64,000 bases of DNA from Pseudobacteroides cellulosolvens ATCC 35603 = DSM 2933 (GCF_001262605.1 NZ_LGTC01000001.1:1722501-1786500), one strand, 5' to 3'; shown: positions 29,448 to 38,428, counted from the first letter of the stretch. The notes: generated by a model not told the origin, from the letters alone. Made by a program: numbers and translations.

Positions 29448-30611
29448 ATGCTAAAAGTAGCTATAGGACACAGTGAAGATGTAATTATTGATGAAGCAGT
29501 AAAGGAAATACTTTGTCAGATCCATGCCACTTTAGGAGACATAATACCTCAGGCCGGAATATTGTTTTGTACTTTAGATTGTGACCATGCCCACATATTA
29601 TCTTTAATACGTACTGCATACCCTTCTATCCAACTGATTGGATGTACAACAGATGGTGAAATGTCTTCTGTTCATGGTTTTACAGAAGATTCAATCGTTT
29701 TTATGGTATTCGCTTCAGACACAATTGAAATTTGTGCCGGACTTGGGGAAGGTTCTTCATTGCGTGGCAAGGAAGTAGGAAATGATGCTGCTTTAAAAGC
29801 ACTTTCAGGTTTGAAACGCTGCAAAAATCAGGAACGCTTTGCAATCATGCTCACAGACCCGCTTAATGCAGGTGTATCAGATATTGATAAAGGTATTGAA
29901 GAAGTGCTTGGCCAAAATTTTCCGCTGATTGGAGCTGCCTCTGCAGCACATTCAAAAAAAAGGACAACATTTCAATTCTATAATGACAAAGTTGCGACAG
30001 ATAGTGTAGTCCTTCTGCTGTTCGCCGGTCCTGTAACATTTTCCTGCGGTATTAATGGCGGGCATACACCCATGGGTGCAAAAGAACTGGTCACTTCATC
30101 CAATAAAAATGTGCTTTATAGCATTGGAGACAAGCCTGCTCTTGAATACTTCCAGCGTTATATAGGCAGTTCGCATATTTTGTTCATGAATTACTGCCTC
30201 GCAGTATATGAAAAAGATAGAGACAGCTTTTATGTACGCAGTGCCCCGTTTTGTGATCCCGATACAGGCAGTGTAACTTTAAACGGAGTAGTTCCGGAAG
30301 GTTCTTATGTTCAGCTTATAACCGCAGATAAAAATTCCTGCATAGATACATGTACCAGGTCTATAAAAACAGCACTTAATAACTATAAAGGCATTAAGCC
30401 TGCTGCTGCATTAAATTTCTCATGTGCAGGAAGAAAAATTATGATGGGCACACAAGTTATCAAGGAAGCTCAAACTGTTCAAGAACATTTAAACTATATC
30501 CCGTTTTGCGGTTTTTATTCTTTCGGCGAAATAGGCCCACTGGCACAAGGCAGCCAATCACTATTTCATGGTACAACGTTCATAACATTGCTAATTGGTT
30601 CAGAAGATTGA
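29448..30611 (+). CDS. FIST sensory domain protein
   Basis: About 387 residues covering a FIST N-terminal domain (about 1-215) and FIST C-terminal domain (about 220-385), a cytoplasmic ligand-sensing module thought to bind small molecules such as amino acids. Recognisable pieces are IQLIGCTTDGEMSS, DSIVFMVFASD, FPLIGAASA and FYSFGEIGPLAQG near the end. I chose the ATG at 29448, seven bases behind AAGGAGAG; the open frame extends upstream, but that part has no start signal. The GGDEF gene begins 20 bp later, so the pair probably links a small-molecule signal to c-di-GMP synthesis. No membrane segment is seen. The family is well supported; the ligand is unknown. Confidence 0.85.
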   Translation: MLKVAIGHSEDVIIDEAVKEILCQIHATLGDIIPQAGILFCTLDCDHAHILSLIRTAYPSIQLIGCTTDGEMSSVHGFTEDSIVFMVFASDTIEICAGLGEGSSLRGKEVGNDAALKALSGLKRCKNQERFAIMLTDPLNAGVSDIDKGIEEVLGQNFPLIGAASAAHSKKRTTFQFYNDKVATDSVVLLLFAGPVTFSCGINGGHTPMGAKELVTSSNKNVLYSIGDKPALEYFQRYIGSSHILFMNYCLAVYEKDRDSFYVRSAPFCDPDTGSVTLNGVVPEGSYVQLITADKNSCIDTCTRSIKTALNNYKGIKPAAALNFSCAGRKIMMGTQVIKEAQTVQEHLNYIPFCGFYSFGEIGPLAQGSQSLFHGTTFITLLIGSED

Positions 30612-30631
30612 AATCTCCTGGAGGTTACATA

Positions 30632-31384
30632 ATGAATATCAGCGAATATAAAAGACGGTTAGCACAGTTGGAGCGTGAAAATCGTATCTTAAAGCAAAAG
30701 CTTACTCGAAGTGAAATCAACAGAGCTATGCTTGAAGAAATGATTGAAACCCATTTAAATACATTAAAGACACGTAATACAGAACTTGAGCAATCCAGAG
30801 AACTAATACGCCAATCAGAAGCAAGGTACAGGGAGCTTGCACATCGTGATACCCTTACAAGGCTTCCTAATCGTGCTTTCTTTTTGGAATATCTTGTTCA
30901 AGGACTTTCACGTGCCAGATGCACTAATACATGTGCTGCACTTTTCTTTATAGATCTTGATCGATTCAAACCTGTTAATGACAATTATGGTCATGAGGTG
31001 GGAGATATGCTTTTAGGCCAAATCGCCCAAAGACTCCAAACATGTGTACAAAATAACGGTATAGTTGCCCGTATTGGCGGTGATGAATTTGCAATCCTTA
31101 TCGAAAATTTGAATATACGTGATAATGCAATATGTACTGCAAATAGAATTTTAAATATGTTCTCAAAGCCATTTTTTATTTCAGGCTATACTTGCCAAAT
31201 TGGTGTGAGCATCGGTATAAGCCTGTATCCAACTGATGACAGCGACCCTGAAAAGCTTCTTCAAAAAGCAGATTATGCCATGTATAACGTAAAAAAAACC
31301 AGCTGCAACAATTACCGTTTTTACTGTGATATATCCCAGCGAGAAAGTATTCATATAAATTCTTATTATGACCATTTACTGTAA
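30632..31384 (+). CDS. Diguanylate cyclase (GGDEF) with N-terminal coiled coil
   Basis: A 250-residue soluble protein. Residues 1-68 are a charged heptad-like coiled coil suited to dimerisation; 69-245 are a GGDEF domain with DTLTRLPNRAFF, FFIDLDRFKPVND, HEVGDMLL, the intact active motif RIGGDEFAIL (GGDEF at 149-153) and VSIGISLYP. It should make cyclic di-GMP from GTP. The usual product-inhibition site RxxD ahead of GGDEF is absent (QNNG there), so feedback control may be weak. A GGAGG lies before the ATG at 30632. It follows the FIST gene by 20 bp, implying that the FIST protein is its sensor. A c-di-GMP receptor of the PilZ type lies further along at 45.8 kb. Strong family call. Confidence 0.9.
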   Translation: MNISEYKRRLAQLERENRILKQKLTRSEINRAMLEEMIETHLNTLKTRNTELEQSRELIRQSEARYRELAHRDTLTRLPNRAFFLEYLVQGLSRARCTNTCAALFFIDLDRFKPVNDNYGHEVGDMLLGQIAQRLQTCVQNNGIVARIGGDEFAILIENLNIRDNAICTANRILNMFSKPFFISGYTCQIGVSIGISLYPTDDSDPEKLLQKADYAMYNVKKTSCNNYRFYCDISQRESIHINSYYDHLL

Positions 31385-31465
31385 TTAGCCGTAAAATGGT
31401 CTATTCACTAGTCATCAATTTCATTACAATTCATATCTTTAATGCAATATTATCTCTTCCATGAT

Positions 31466-31498
31466 AAAAAGACTCGTTAATCAATAACGAGTCCTTTA
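31466..31498. terminator. Bidirectional terminator between the GGDEF gene and the acidic-protein gene
   Basis: GACTCGTTA and TAACGAGTC form a 9-bp perfect stem. On the reverse strand it is followed by five T, and on the forward strand by CTTT, so it mainly serves the reverse-strand gene. Confidence 0.75.
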
Positions 31499-31537
31499 AC
31501 ACATACAATAATAAATTTTCTTAGCCAATCCTAAGCA

Positions 31538-32917
31538 TTATGTTATAATCCTGCATTCAACAGACTGCCCGTAGCTTATCTGATCATAATCAGACATATA
31601 CTCAGGAGTTTCAATTTGCGTTTGGCAATCGAAGTCATAATCGTCATAATCTTCGCTAATATTTCTATAATCAATAAAAGAACCGACAGTTTCAATATCA
31701 TTATATTCATTATTCAGCACATCACATTCATCCCAACCATTATCCCAATTCGTGTTATCTATTGTATTATTTGCTATTTCCAGATCTAGTGTTTCAACAG
31801 GCCTCATATCCTCAAAATCATATACTTCATTTTCATCAGAATATGCTAAGACTTCATTTTCCTGATAATCTGATTCAAAATTGTCATCAACTGCTTCACT
31901 AAAATATTGATCTGTCCCATTATTACCATTATGGTATTTGTCTTTCAATAAATCTTCCTGTACATAGCTGTCTTCATAATCATTTTCATAGCCATCTTCA
32001 TAGCTGTCAGCATCATCACTGCCGCCTCCATAGCTGTCAGCTACATCACTTCTGCCTTCATAGCTGTCAGTTTCGTTACTGCTCTCATTATCTGCTTGGA
32101 TATCCTCATCTATAGAATCCATTTCACCATCATAATCTTCTTCATCTATATCGCTTATAATAGACCATGATATCTTCTCAAATTTGCCTAAACTATCTTG
32201 CTCATATGATTCATTGTCACTTGAGTATGTAAATTCACCCTCCGATTTCTCATTTTCATCGCTTTCATCGTTATTACTTTCTGACCCAGTACTGTAATAG
32301 TATTCATTTTCTTCATTAACTTTTTCTGTAGTCTCCCCAGTATAAATCTGACTATCCAACATATGATCCTCTTGCGGAACGATATCATAAGAACTTTCAC
32401 TGCTAATTAATTCTTCATTCTTGCTCACAACATTCTCATCACAAATATTGCTCTCTTTTCTTTTCCACGTCTTTCTTGTCTTTTTTGTGTTTTGAGAAGC
32501 ACTATAATACGCTCCCAGACACCTTTTTAACATATTCTCATTCCAATGTATCTTTTTTGAATTTTCATATATATTTGTTTTATGTATTTCATTTTCTTTC
32601 ATTGTATTTTCCATAAATGTTTTCAAATTTATTTCATCGGTACTTTCAGATGTATTTTCCTGAAGTTCTTCTTTCATGCTTTCTGATATATCAGGTTCAG
32701 GATAACTATTTTCCAGTTCCACAACAACATTTTCATTTGGAAAAATTTCCTCCTGCAGCTTGTTTTCTTCTTCCATATTAACTTCTTCTACACTATTGGT
32801 TTTATTTTGTATGCTTTTTGGGGATACATTATTCCGATCATATGTCTGCAAAGCTCTACCCAAACAACTTTTCTCCATCTCTCTACTCCAACGGATATAA
32901 TTGGTTCTCGTTCTCAT
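31538..32917 (-). CDS. Unrecognised very acidic protein with a repeated W/CLG motif
   Basis: About 459 residues, not matched to a family I know. It has no signal peptide or membrane segment. Two related segments stand out: IRWSREMEKSCLGRALQTYD near the N-terminus and IHWNENMLKRCLGAYYSASQ about 120 residues later; both have W, M, a basic residue and CLG in the same spacing. A third start, ISWSIIS, may be a worn copy. Between and after them the chain is dominated by Glu, Asp, Ser, Asn and Tyr, including repeated DSYEG and DSYGGGSDDADSYED-like strings, and is likely disordered. The start is uncertain: ATG at 32917 has only AGGA some 12 bases upstream, and TTG at 32938 is possible. It is divergent from a spore-coat-like gene, so a spore or surface role is a guess. 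Confidence 0.55.
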   Translation of the reverse strand: MRTRTNYIRWSREMEKSCLGRALQTYDRNNVSPKSIQNKTNSVEEVNMEEENKLQEEIFPNENVVVELENSYPEPDISESMKEELQENTSESTDEINLKTFMENTMKENEIHKTNIYENSKKIHWNENMLKRCLGAYYSASQNTKKTRKTWKRKESNICDENVVSKNEELISSESSYDIVPQEDHMLDSQIYTGETTEKVNEENEYYYSTGSESNNDESDENEKSEGEFTYSSDNESYEQDSLGKFEKISWSIISDIDEEDYDGEMDSIDEDIQADNESSNETDSYEGRSDVADSYGGGSDDADSYEDGYENDYEDSYVQEDLLKDKYHNGNNGTDQYFSEAVDDNFESDYQENEVLAYSDENEVYDFEDMRPVETLDLEIANNTIDNTNWDNGWDECDVLNNEYNDIETVGSFIDYRNISEDYDDYDFDCQTQIETPEYMSDYDQISYGQSVECRIIT

Positions 32918-33146
32918 TTCAAATGCACATCCTATCAAATTTTAATATATAGAGATCAATTGATTATATATATTTTTTCTATGTAATTAGTATATTTTTT
33001 TAATAAAATTTGTGTTACTAATAGCAACATCAAGGTTGCAAAATAATACAGGAACATAATGTAACAAAAATATTATCTTACGCATACGATTATTAGTGTA
33101 TATATTCAAAAAACTTCCTCATAGAGGATGCGATGGAGGAATTAAA

Positions 33147-34229
33147 ATGGAACAGACTACTAGTCATGTTGTCAGTACTAATTCGTCAGTACTTAACTCA
33201 ACTACTCTTTTAGCTTCACCCAGCCAACCAAAGAAAGTTGAAGGCAAGAAGGTTCCTCTTGTGGGCAAAATTCCTGTTGTTATATCAGAAGCAGACGTCC
33301 AGGTTTATGTTGACGCTACTATACAACTCGAAGAACCCGCATTAGAAATAACCAGAGTAAAAAAGAATGTCTTTCTTACCAGAAGCCAACTACTGCTAAC
33401 TGATGACAAAAAAAGTGCCAAATTACTTATCAGCGGTTTTGTCAGAAACTGTATAGAATACTCAACAGCTAAACATGTTGGGCAATCGTCTGTAAGCGGA
33501 AAAATACGTTTTACAGTTGTTAACATTCCCTTTAAGTGTTTTACAAAGGTTGACTTTATTACCGAGCCTGTAACTGCCAGCAATCCACAGTCTTCTACCT
33601 CCTCAGCAATGTCTCCTGACGGCTTTGGAAGTGACCAATTCGCATTAAGTATTACTAATTCTGAAATTTTAAATGAAAAAATTTACTGTGAGCTTATAGA
33701 ATCAAAGATTAGACAGGTTGACCTTAAAAAGGATGTTGAGACATTAACTCAGGCTTGCGGAAAACACACAAACGAGCGTACATTCAAAGCATTTTTGGAA
33801 AGTATAGTCATTGAAATTAAGTTAAGAGTTATGCAGAACCAAAGTGTATTCATATCACCAATCGCAGCATCAGGTGATGGAAAAGCCGGTGGCGGCAAAG
33901 GCAGCAATGATGGCGGTAAAGGTGACAATGACGGCGGTAAAAGCGATAATGACTGCGGCAAAGGCGACAAGGACGGCGGCAAAGATCGCAAGGACGGCAA
34001 AGGCGAAGATAATGGCGGTAAAGACCGCAAGGACGACAAAGGCGAAGATAATGAAGGTAAAAGGGATAAAGCTGAAGAAAACAATGAACAAAAAGAAGAT
34101 TCTAAAAAAGATGACAGATCTGATGAAAACGATAAAGAAAAAGATAATGATGACAAAGATGAGGATTATTCAAAAGATGATTATAAAGAATCATGGGACC
34201 AACAGGATAATAACAAATGGGAAAACTAA
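33147..34229 (+). CDS. SPOCS/CsxC-like (spore coat or exosporium type) protein with Gly/Lys/Asp repeat tail
   Basis: About 360 residues. The N-terminal two thirds contain VPLVGKIPVVISEADVQVYV, LEITRVKKNVFLTRSQLL, KLLISGFVRNCIEYSTA and FTVVNIPFKCFTKVDF, a pattern I associate with clostridial DUF3794 (SPOCS)/CsxC family proteins of the spore surface. From about residue 245 the chain becomes a low-complexity tail of GGKGDND and DRKDGKGED units, then Lys/Asp/Glu-rich to the end. The start at 33147 is set by GGAGGAATTAAA directly ahead of ATG; an upstream in-frame ATG (33096) has no such site. A mother-cell (late sporulation) expression is plausible but no promoter was identified. Divergent from the acidic-protein gene and followed by a terminator. 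Family call moderate. Confidence 0.6.
   Translation: MEQTTSHVVSTNSSVLNSTTLLASPSQPKKVEGKKVPLVGKIPVVISEADVQVYVDATIQLEEPALEITRVKKNVFLTRSQLLLTDDKKSAKLLISGFVRNCIEYSTAKHVGQSSVSGKIRFTVVNIPFKCFTKVDFITEPVTASNPQSSTSSAMSPDGFGSDQFALSITNSEILNEKIYCELIESKIRQVDLKKDVETLTQACGKHTNERTFKAFLESIVIEIKLRVMQNQSVFISPIAASGDGKAGGGKGSNDGGKGDNDGGKSDNDCGKGDKDGGKDRKDGKGEDNGGKDRKDDKGEDNEGKRDKAEENNEQKEDSKKDDRSDENDKEKDNDDKDEDYSKDDYKESWDQQDNNKWEN
33886..34065 (+). repeat. Imperfect in-frame repeats coding the Gly/Lys/Asp tail
   Basis: About eight to nine degenerate 21-27-bp units, each built on GGCGGTAAAG- or GACGGCAAAG-like cores, encode GGKGDND and GGKDRKDGKGEDN motifs. The pattern suggests expansion by slippage. Confidence 0.7.
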
Positions 34230-34262
34230 TTTTAATTCCCCATTCATAAAAATACTTAAAAT

Positions 34263-34300
34263 AAGGGAGCTGACAAAAAGGTCAGTTCCTTTTAATTTTT
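34263..34300 (+). terminator. Terminator of the SPOCS/CsxC-like gene
   Basis: AAGGGAGCTGAC pairs with GTCAGTTCCTT around a short A-rich loop and is followed by TTTTAATTTTT. Confidence 0.75.
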
Positions 34301-34330
34301 ATTTTAATTCGCTTTTGAAAAACTATAAAC

Positions 34331-34383
34331 AATCACATCATATTGTACGATTATTAAAGGACTAGGAACAATATGATGTGATT
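34331..34383. terminator. 16-bp perfect inverted repeat between convergent genes
   Basis: AATCACATCATATTGT (34331-34346) and ACAATATGATGTGATT (34368-34383) are exact complements with a 21-base loop. It lies just after the stop of the reverse-strand transporter gene, where it could act as a terminator, although the T run behind it is weak. Confidence 0.6.
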
Positions 34384-34413
34384 AAAAGCATTTTTCAATA
34401 CTACCATTTCTCA

Positions 34414-36072
34414 CTAAATAAATATTAAATTTACCCAGAAATATAGCAACGTCAGTGTAAATACTAAAGTAATGGGTATTACAACGATTGTTATTCCGAT
34501 ATAGTCCTTCCATTTAATCCTTATATTGTTCTCCTTTAATATATTCATCCATATAAGTGAAGCAAGGGTACCTATCGGAAGAAGCAGAGATCCTATATCA
34601 CTGCCTATTATATTTGCAAGATAAACAGTCTTCATGGTAAGTACCGGAAGGTTCATTGCCTGAAGCGTTATTGTACCAATCATAAGTGCAGGGTGATTGT
34701 TAAATATGTTGGAAAGTACAGATATCAATGTGCCCATTATAAAATTAGCATTAAAAATATTGTTATTTACCAATGGTTTGGTTAAATGCACAAGCTCATT
34801 AGTTAGTCCTATGTTGTTGAGTCCGAATATTATGACATACATTGAAAAAGCAAAGAGCAAAATATGCCATGGTGTCTTCCTTAGAACATCCAAAAAACCG
34901 ATCTTAAAATAATGCCATCTTACAAGCAATAGTACCAATGATCCTGCTACTGCTACTACTGATATCGGAATACCAAAATATGATGCAACAAATAGTGAAC
35001 ATCTGAGACCAAAAATAAAAATTAAAATTTTAAACATAAATTGGGTATTAATAGCCTTGTTCTCAAAAGACACTTTGCTATCTGTCATATTTAACTTTTT
35101 ACTTATAAAGTTGTCTTTCCACTCATGATCCATTTTGGGGAGATTTCTAACCAATCTCTTTTTCAGAAGAACGAATAAACAAACAGACATAAATAACAGT
35201 CCTAATGTTGCTGGAACAAATATCATTCCTGTGTATTCATATAATGATATGTGAATAATATTCAACGAGATAAGGTTTACAATATTGCTCACACCAATAG
35301 GAGCACTAGAAGCTGTAGCAATTAGAGCTCCACTTATCAGATAGGGTATCTTTTGATGAGGCATGAGTTTCAAATTCTTTAATAACAATATCAGAATAGG
35401 TGTTGTAATAAGTATACTTCCGTCATTATTAAAAAGAAGGGTCATCAAGAAACACAAAATCTGAATATTCCAGAAAAGTCTATAACCTGATCCTTTTGAA
35501 AGCCTTGCAAGATTTAATGCCGCCCAATAAAAGAAACCAAAACTTTCCAACACTACCGCCATAACTATAGTCGCAATAATAGTTATGGATGCACCACCTA
35601 TCTTATCAACTATATCTACCATGTTTGGGTATGAAACAACTCCCATAATGATAATTATACATGCACCTATAAATGCTGGATAAGCTTCATTTAAGCCTTT
35701 TGGCCTGATGAATATTATTAGTATTGTGACTAAAAAGACCATTATTGTAGCCGGCACAGTATACCCCGTGATTATAAATGGTATTACGCTCATTACCTGG
35801 ATTAATATAATAAGGAGTATAATTCTTAACTTTGGATTTCTAAGAAGTTTTCCAATAGTTCCATTAGTGTCATTTAATTCATCATCTGTACTCTTTCTCA
35901 TTTTGTGAAACTTCAGTAGATGATTGTGTTTTAGCATTTTTCTGCGATGGATAGGAATCTTTTTTTTGTGGTGTAAAGAGTGTTTTAGAAGTGGTGGCCC
36001 ATCATCAATTAGAAATACGATACTCATAATGAAAATAAGCACCATAATAGAGATTAGAAGAATCGAAAGCAT
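34414..36072 (-). CDS. ArsB/NhaD-type (ion transporter superfamily) permease with His/Lys-rich N-terminal segment
   Basis: A 552-residue membrane protein with about 11-12 hydrophobic segments. Landmarks FNNDGSILITTPILILLL and ATASSAPIGVSNIVNLIS match the two opposed half-repeats of ArsB/CitM-like transporters, which move arsenite, other anions or Na+/H+. After a first membrane segment (1-22), residues 29-62 are crowded with His, Lys and Arg (e.g. HSLHHKKKIPIHRRK, KHNHLLKFHK), an extension not usual in ArsB. It could bind metal, lipid phosphate or nucleic acid. GAGGTGACAGATT precedes the ATG. It stands alone with no arsR or arsA beside it, so an arsenic role is uncertain. The superfamily call is good; the substrate is not known. 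Confidence 0.75.
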   Translation of the reverse strand: MLSILLISIMVLIFIMSIVFLIDDGPPLLKHSLHHKKKIPIHRRKMLKHNHLLKFHKMRKSTDDELNDTNGTIGKLLRNPKLRIILLIILIQVMSVIPFIITGYTVPATIMVFLVTILIIFIRPKGLNEAYPAFIGACIIIIMGVVSYPNMVDIVDKIGGASITIIATIVMAVVLESFGFFYWAALNLARLSKGSGYRLFWNIQILCFLMTLLFNNDGSILITTPILILLLKNLKLMPHQKIPYLISGALIATASSAPIGVSNIVNLISLNIIHISLYEYTGMIFVPATLGLLFMSVCLFVLLKKRLVRNLPKMDHEWKDNFISKKLNMTDSKVSFENKAINTQFMFKILIFIFGLRCSLFVASYFGIPISVVAVAGSLVLLLVRWHYFKIGFLDVLRKTPWHILLFAFSMYVIIFGLNNIGLTNELVHLTKPLVNNNIFNANFIMGTLISVLSNIFNNHPALMIGTITLQAMNLPVLTMKTVYLANIIGSDIGSLLLPIGTLASLIWMNILKENNIRIKWKDYIGITIVVIPITLVFTLTLLYFWVNLIFI

Positions 36073-36224
36073 AATCTGTCACCTCAAACTTTTCTGCAGC
36101 CTATATATTAAAGAATTACTAATGCCTTATTAGTTTGGTAAAATTAATATATAAACATAATATTCAGAAAAAGTTCAAAATGTCACATAATGTGTTAACC
36201 ATAATTCATTGCAAAGCCGCTTAC

Positions 36225-36325
36225 GAATTTGTATCCTTGGTTGTTGTCGTATGAAAGAACAAAATCAAGACATAATTTTGTCAACCTTGATGGTTGTCGT
36301 GAATAATTATGGTGTAGAAGCATCA
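36225..36325. repeat. Short dispersed repeat, two tandem-like copies
   Basis: The motif CCTTGGTTGTTGTCGT (36234-36250) recurs as CCTTGATGGTTGTCGT (36285-36300), the latter followed by ATTATGGTGTAGAA. A third copy lies at 43372-43407. Each copy is near-palindromic (GTCAACC/GGTTGTC). Function unknown; perhaps a REP-like or small MITE-like element in the spacer between ilvN and the transporter gene. Confidence 0.5.
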
Positions 36326-36338
36326 TTACTATTCACAT

Positions 36339-36370
36339 AAAAAAAGACTGCCTGCCGGACAGTCTTTTTA
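36339..36370 (-). terminator. Terminator of the aroC-ilvB-ilvN operon
   Basis: AAAAAGACTG and CAGTCTTTTT form a 10-bp perfect stem around CCTGCCGGA, with seven T after it on the reverse strand. Confidence 0.9.
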
Positions 36371-36379
36371 AATAGCAAT

Positions 36380-36682
36380 TTATATTTCACACGAGCTGTT
36401 CTTAACCAGCTCCGATATATTTGAGAATATGGAAGGCTTACAGTCTTTGCAAACAGAAACCTCTTTAACATCATACAACTTCTGTACCTGTTTAATAATC
36501 TGCTCAAGCCTTTCATCGTTTTTTACCAGAAGGTACATACGGCTGTCTTCACTGTTTCCTATCTGTCCGCAAAGAATACCTTCAAGGTTGAAAGCCCTTC
36601 TTGCAAAAAGCCCGGTAATATGGGACATAACTCCAGGGTGATTTTTAACTATTAACTCAATAACACAGTATTGGCTATTCAT
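36380..36682 (-). CDS. ilvN: Acetolactate synthase small (regulatory) subunit
   Basis: A 100-residue ACT-domain protein, the size of the short IlvN form. It binds the catalytic IlvB subunit and senses branched-chain amino acids, usually valine. NHPGVMSHITGLFARRAFNLEGI is the ACT-domain start, with the Gly used in the effector site, and FSNISELV is the C-terminal end. A CKDCKPS segment late in the chain is unusual. The ATG at 36682 overlaps the ilvB stop codon by one base (TAATG), so translation is coupled and the subunits are made in a fixed ratio. It ends the aroC-ilvB-ilvN operon and is followed by a strong terminator. High confidence. Confidence 0.9.
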   Translation of the reverse strand: MNSQYCVIELIVKNHPGVMSHITGLFARRAFNLEGILCGQIGNSEDSRMYLLVKNDERLEQIIKQVQKLYDVKEVSVCKDCKPSIFSNISELVKNSSCEI

Positions 36683-38382
36683 TACAATTCTCCTCCTATC
36701 ATTTCATAATTGGCTTTTCCAGGAGGAACGATAGGAACAACATTCTCCTCCGGTCTTACAGGGACATCAATAACACATGGCCCTGGTTCACTTATACACT
36801 TTCTTATTATTTCAATAGGATTTTCATCCTTGTCAACACGAACACCTTTAATACCAAAACCTTTTGCTATTGCTGCAAAGTCAGGGCTTGAATCAAATTT
36901 GGAAGCAATATAATGCTTATTGTATATCATTTCCTGCTGCTGCCTTACAAGACCCAAGTGTCCGTTATTCATAATGATTACCTTTAAATCAGACTGCAGG
37001 TCTGCTAAAGTAGCAAATTCCTGAATGTTCATCAGTATTGAACCATCACCGCTGATACAAACAACCTTTTTATCCGGATTTGCCATAGCCGCTCCAATAG
37101 CAGTAGGTAACCCAAACCCCATAGTACCAAGTCCGCCGGATGTAAGAAATGTTCTTGGCTTTCTCACAGGATAGCCCTGTGCGGTCCACATCTGGTGCTG
37201 ACCAACATCAGTAGCAACAATATCATCATCAGAAAGAATATTTCCCAATTCCTTTATTATAGTAAGCGGGTGGAAAAGGTCTGTTTCAGGCGGCATAACA
37301 AAAGGATGCTTTTTCTTCAAATCATTGAATTTACCAATCCATTCAATACGGTCATTTTTATTTATGGAAGGAGCAAGCTTATGGAGTATGGGCTTAAGCC
37401 CTCCAACAATATTAATATCAGCTCTCTTCACTTTGTTTATTTCAGCATTGTCTATATCAAAATGTATTATTGTTGCATTAGGACAAAACGTATCTACTTT
37501 ACCGGTCGCCCTGTCATCAAACCTTACACCAAGAGCTATGATTAGATCCGCTTCATGCAACAGATAATTTGTATACCTTGCACCATGCATCCCCAACATA
37601 CCTAAATATAGTGGGTTTTCAGGCGAAATCGCCCCAAGTCCCATTAATGTACATGCAACAGGAATGCTGTTTTTTTCTGCAATCTCAGTAATAATACCGG
37701 ATGCATCAGCATTTATTACGCCTCCTCCAATATACAAAACAGGTCTCTTTGACTCATTGATCATCTGTGCTGCATCTTCAATTGTCTTTAATGTTTCAAT
37801 ATCTTCAATCTCTTCCTCTTTAGGTTTAAAAATATCAGGAAGCTCGTATATACCTACAGCTTGCAGCTGCACATCCTTTGGTATATCAACAACCACAGGC
37901 CCTGGTCTGCCGCTTACAGCGATCCTGAAGGCTTCGGGAATAACCTCAAAAAGCTCCATAACATCCCTCACAAGAAAGTTATGCTTTGTTATCGGAAGTG
38001 TCAATCCATAAGTATCTACCTCCTGAAAAGCATCTGTTCCAACAAGGCTGTATGAAACCTGCCCCGTAATACATACAATGGGTATGGAATCCAGCTTGGC
38101 ATCCGCTATAGCCGTAAGGGCATTGGTTGCACCAGGCCCGGATGTAGCAAAACATACGGCAGCTTTTCCGGTTGTTCTTGAAATACCTTGTGCAAAGAAC
38201 CCCGCTGCTTGTTCATGTCTTACCAGGATATGCCTGATGGAGCTTTCATATAATGCATCATACATTGGAAGATTTGCACCACCCGGTATTCCCGCGATTA
38301 CGTCTATGCCCTGATGCTCTAAAAGTTTAATCAGGAGCTGAGCCCCGTTGATTGTTTCAGTAAATTTTTTGGTATCAGCCAT
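36682..38382 (-). CDS. ilvB: Acetolactate synthase large subunit
   Basis: About 566 residues, a thiamine-diphosphate enzyme joining two pyruvates (or pyruvate and 2-oxobutyrate) in valine, leucine and isoleucine synthesis. Domains: N-terminal TPP/Pyr domain with IRHEQAAGFFAQG (Glu57, the TPP-activating Glu), the central FAD-binding domain with GMHGARYTN, and the C-terminal TPP/PP domain with the GDGSILMNIQEFATL...NNGHLG Mg/diphosphate motif. The usual length is about 550-570. The start is ATG at 38382 behind TTGGAGGATAAG; a TTG at 38394 overlaps that site. It lies 46 bp after aroC and is coupled to ilvN. High confidence. Confidence 0.95.
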   Translation of the reverse strand: MADTKKFTETINGAQLLIKLLEHQGIDVIAGIPGGANLPMYDALYESSIRHILVRHEQAAGFFAQGISRTTGKAAVCFATSGPGATNALTAIADAKLDSIPIVCITGQVSYSLVGTDAFQEVDTYGLTLPITKHNFLVRDVMELFEVIPEAFRIAVSGRPGPVVVDIPKDVQLQAVGIYELPDIFKPKEEEIEDIETLKTIEDAAQMINESKRPVLYIGGGVINADASGIITEIAEKNSIPVACTLMGLGAISPENPLYLGMLGMHGARYTNYLLHEADLIIALGVRFDDRATGKVDTFCPNATIIHFDIDNAEINKVKRADINIVGGLKPILHKLAPSINKNDRIEWIGKFNDLKKKHPFVMPPETDLFHPLTIIKELGNILSDDDIVATDVGQHQMWTAQGYPVRKPRTFLTSGGLGTMGFGLPTAIGAAMANPDKKVVCISGDGSILMNIQEFATLADLQSDLKVIIMNNGHLGLVRQQQEMIYNKHYIASKFDSSPDFAAIAKGFGIKGVRVDKDENPIEIIRKCISEPGPCVIDVPVRPEENVVPIVPPGKANYEMIGGEL

Positions 38383-38428
38383 CTTATCCTCCAATCATTA
38401 TAGATCAATTAATCGAGTATAATAATAT

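Noticed and set aside
33749..34156. Ser/Leu/Pro-rich reverse frame over the charged tail
   Set aside because: Antisense reading of the Gly/Lys/Asp repeats; no start signals.
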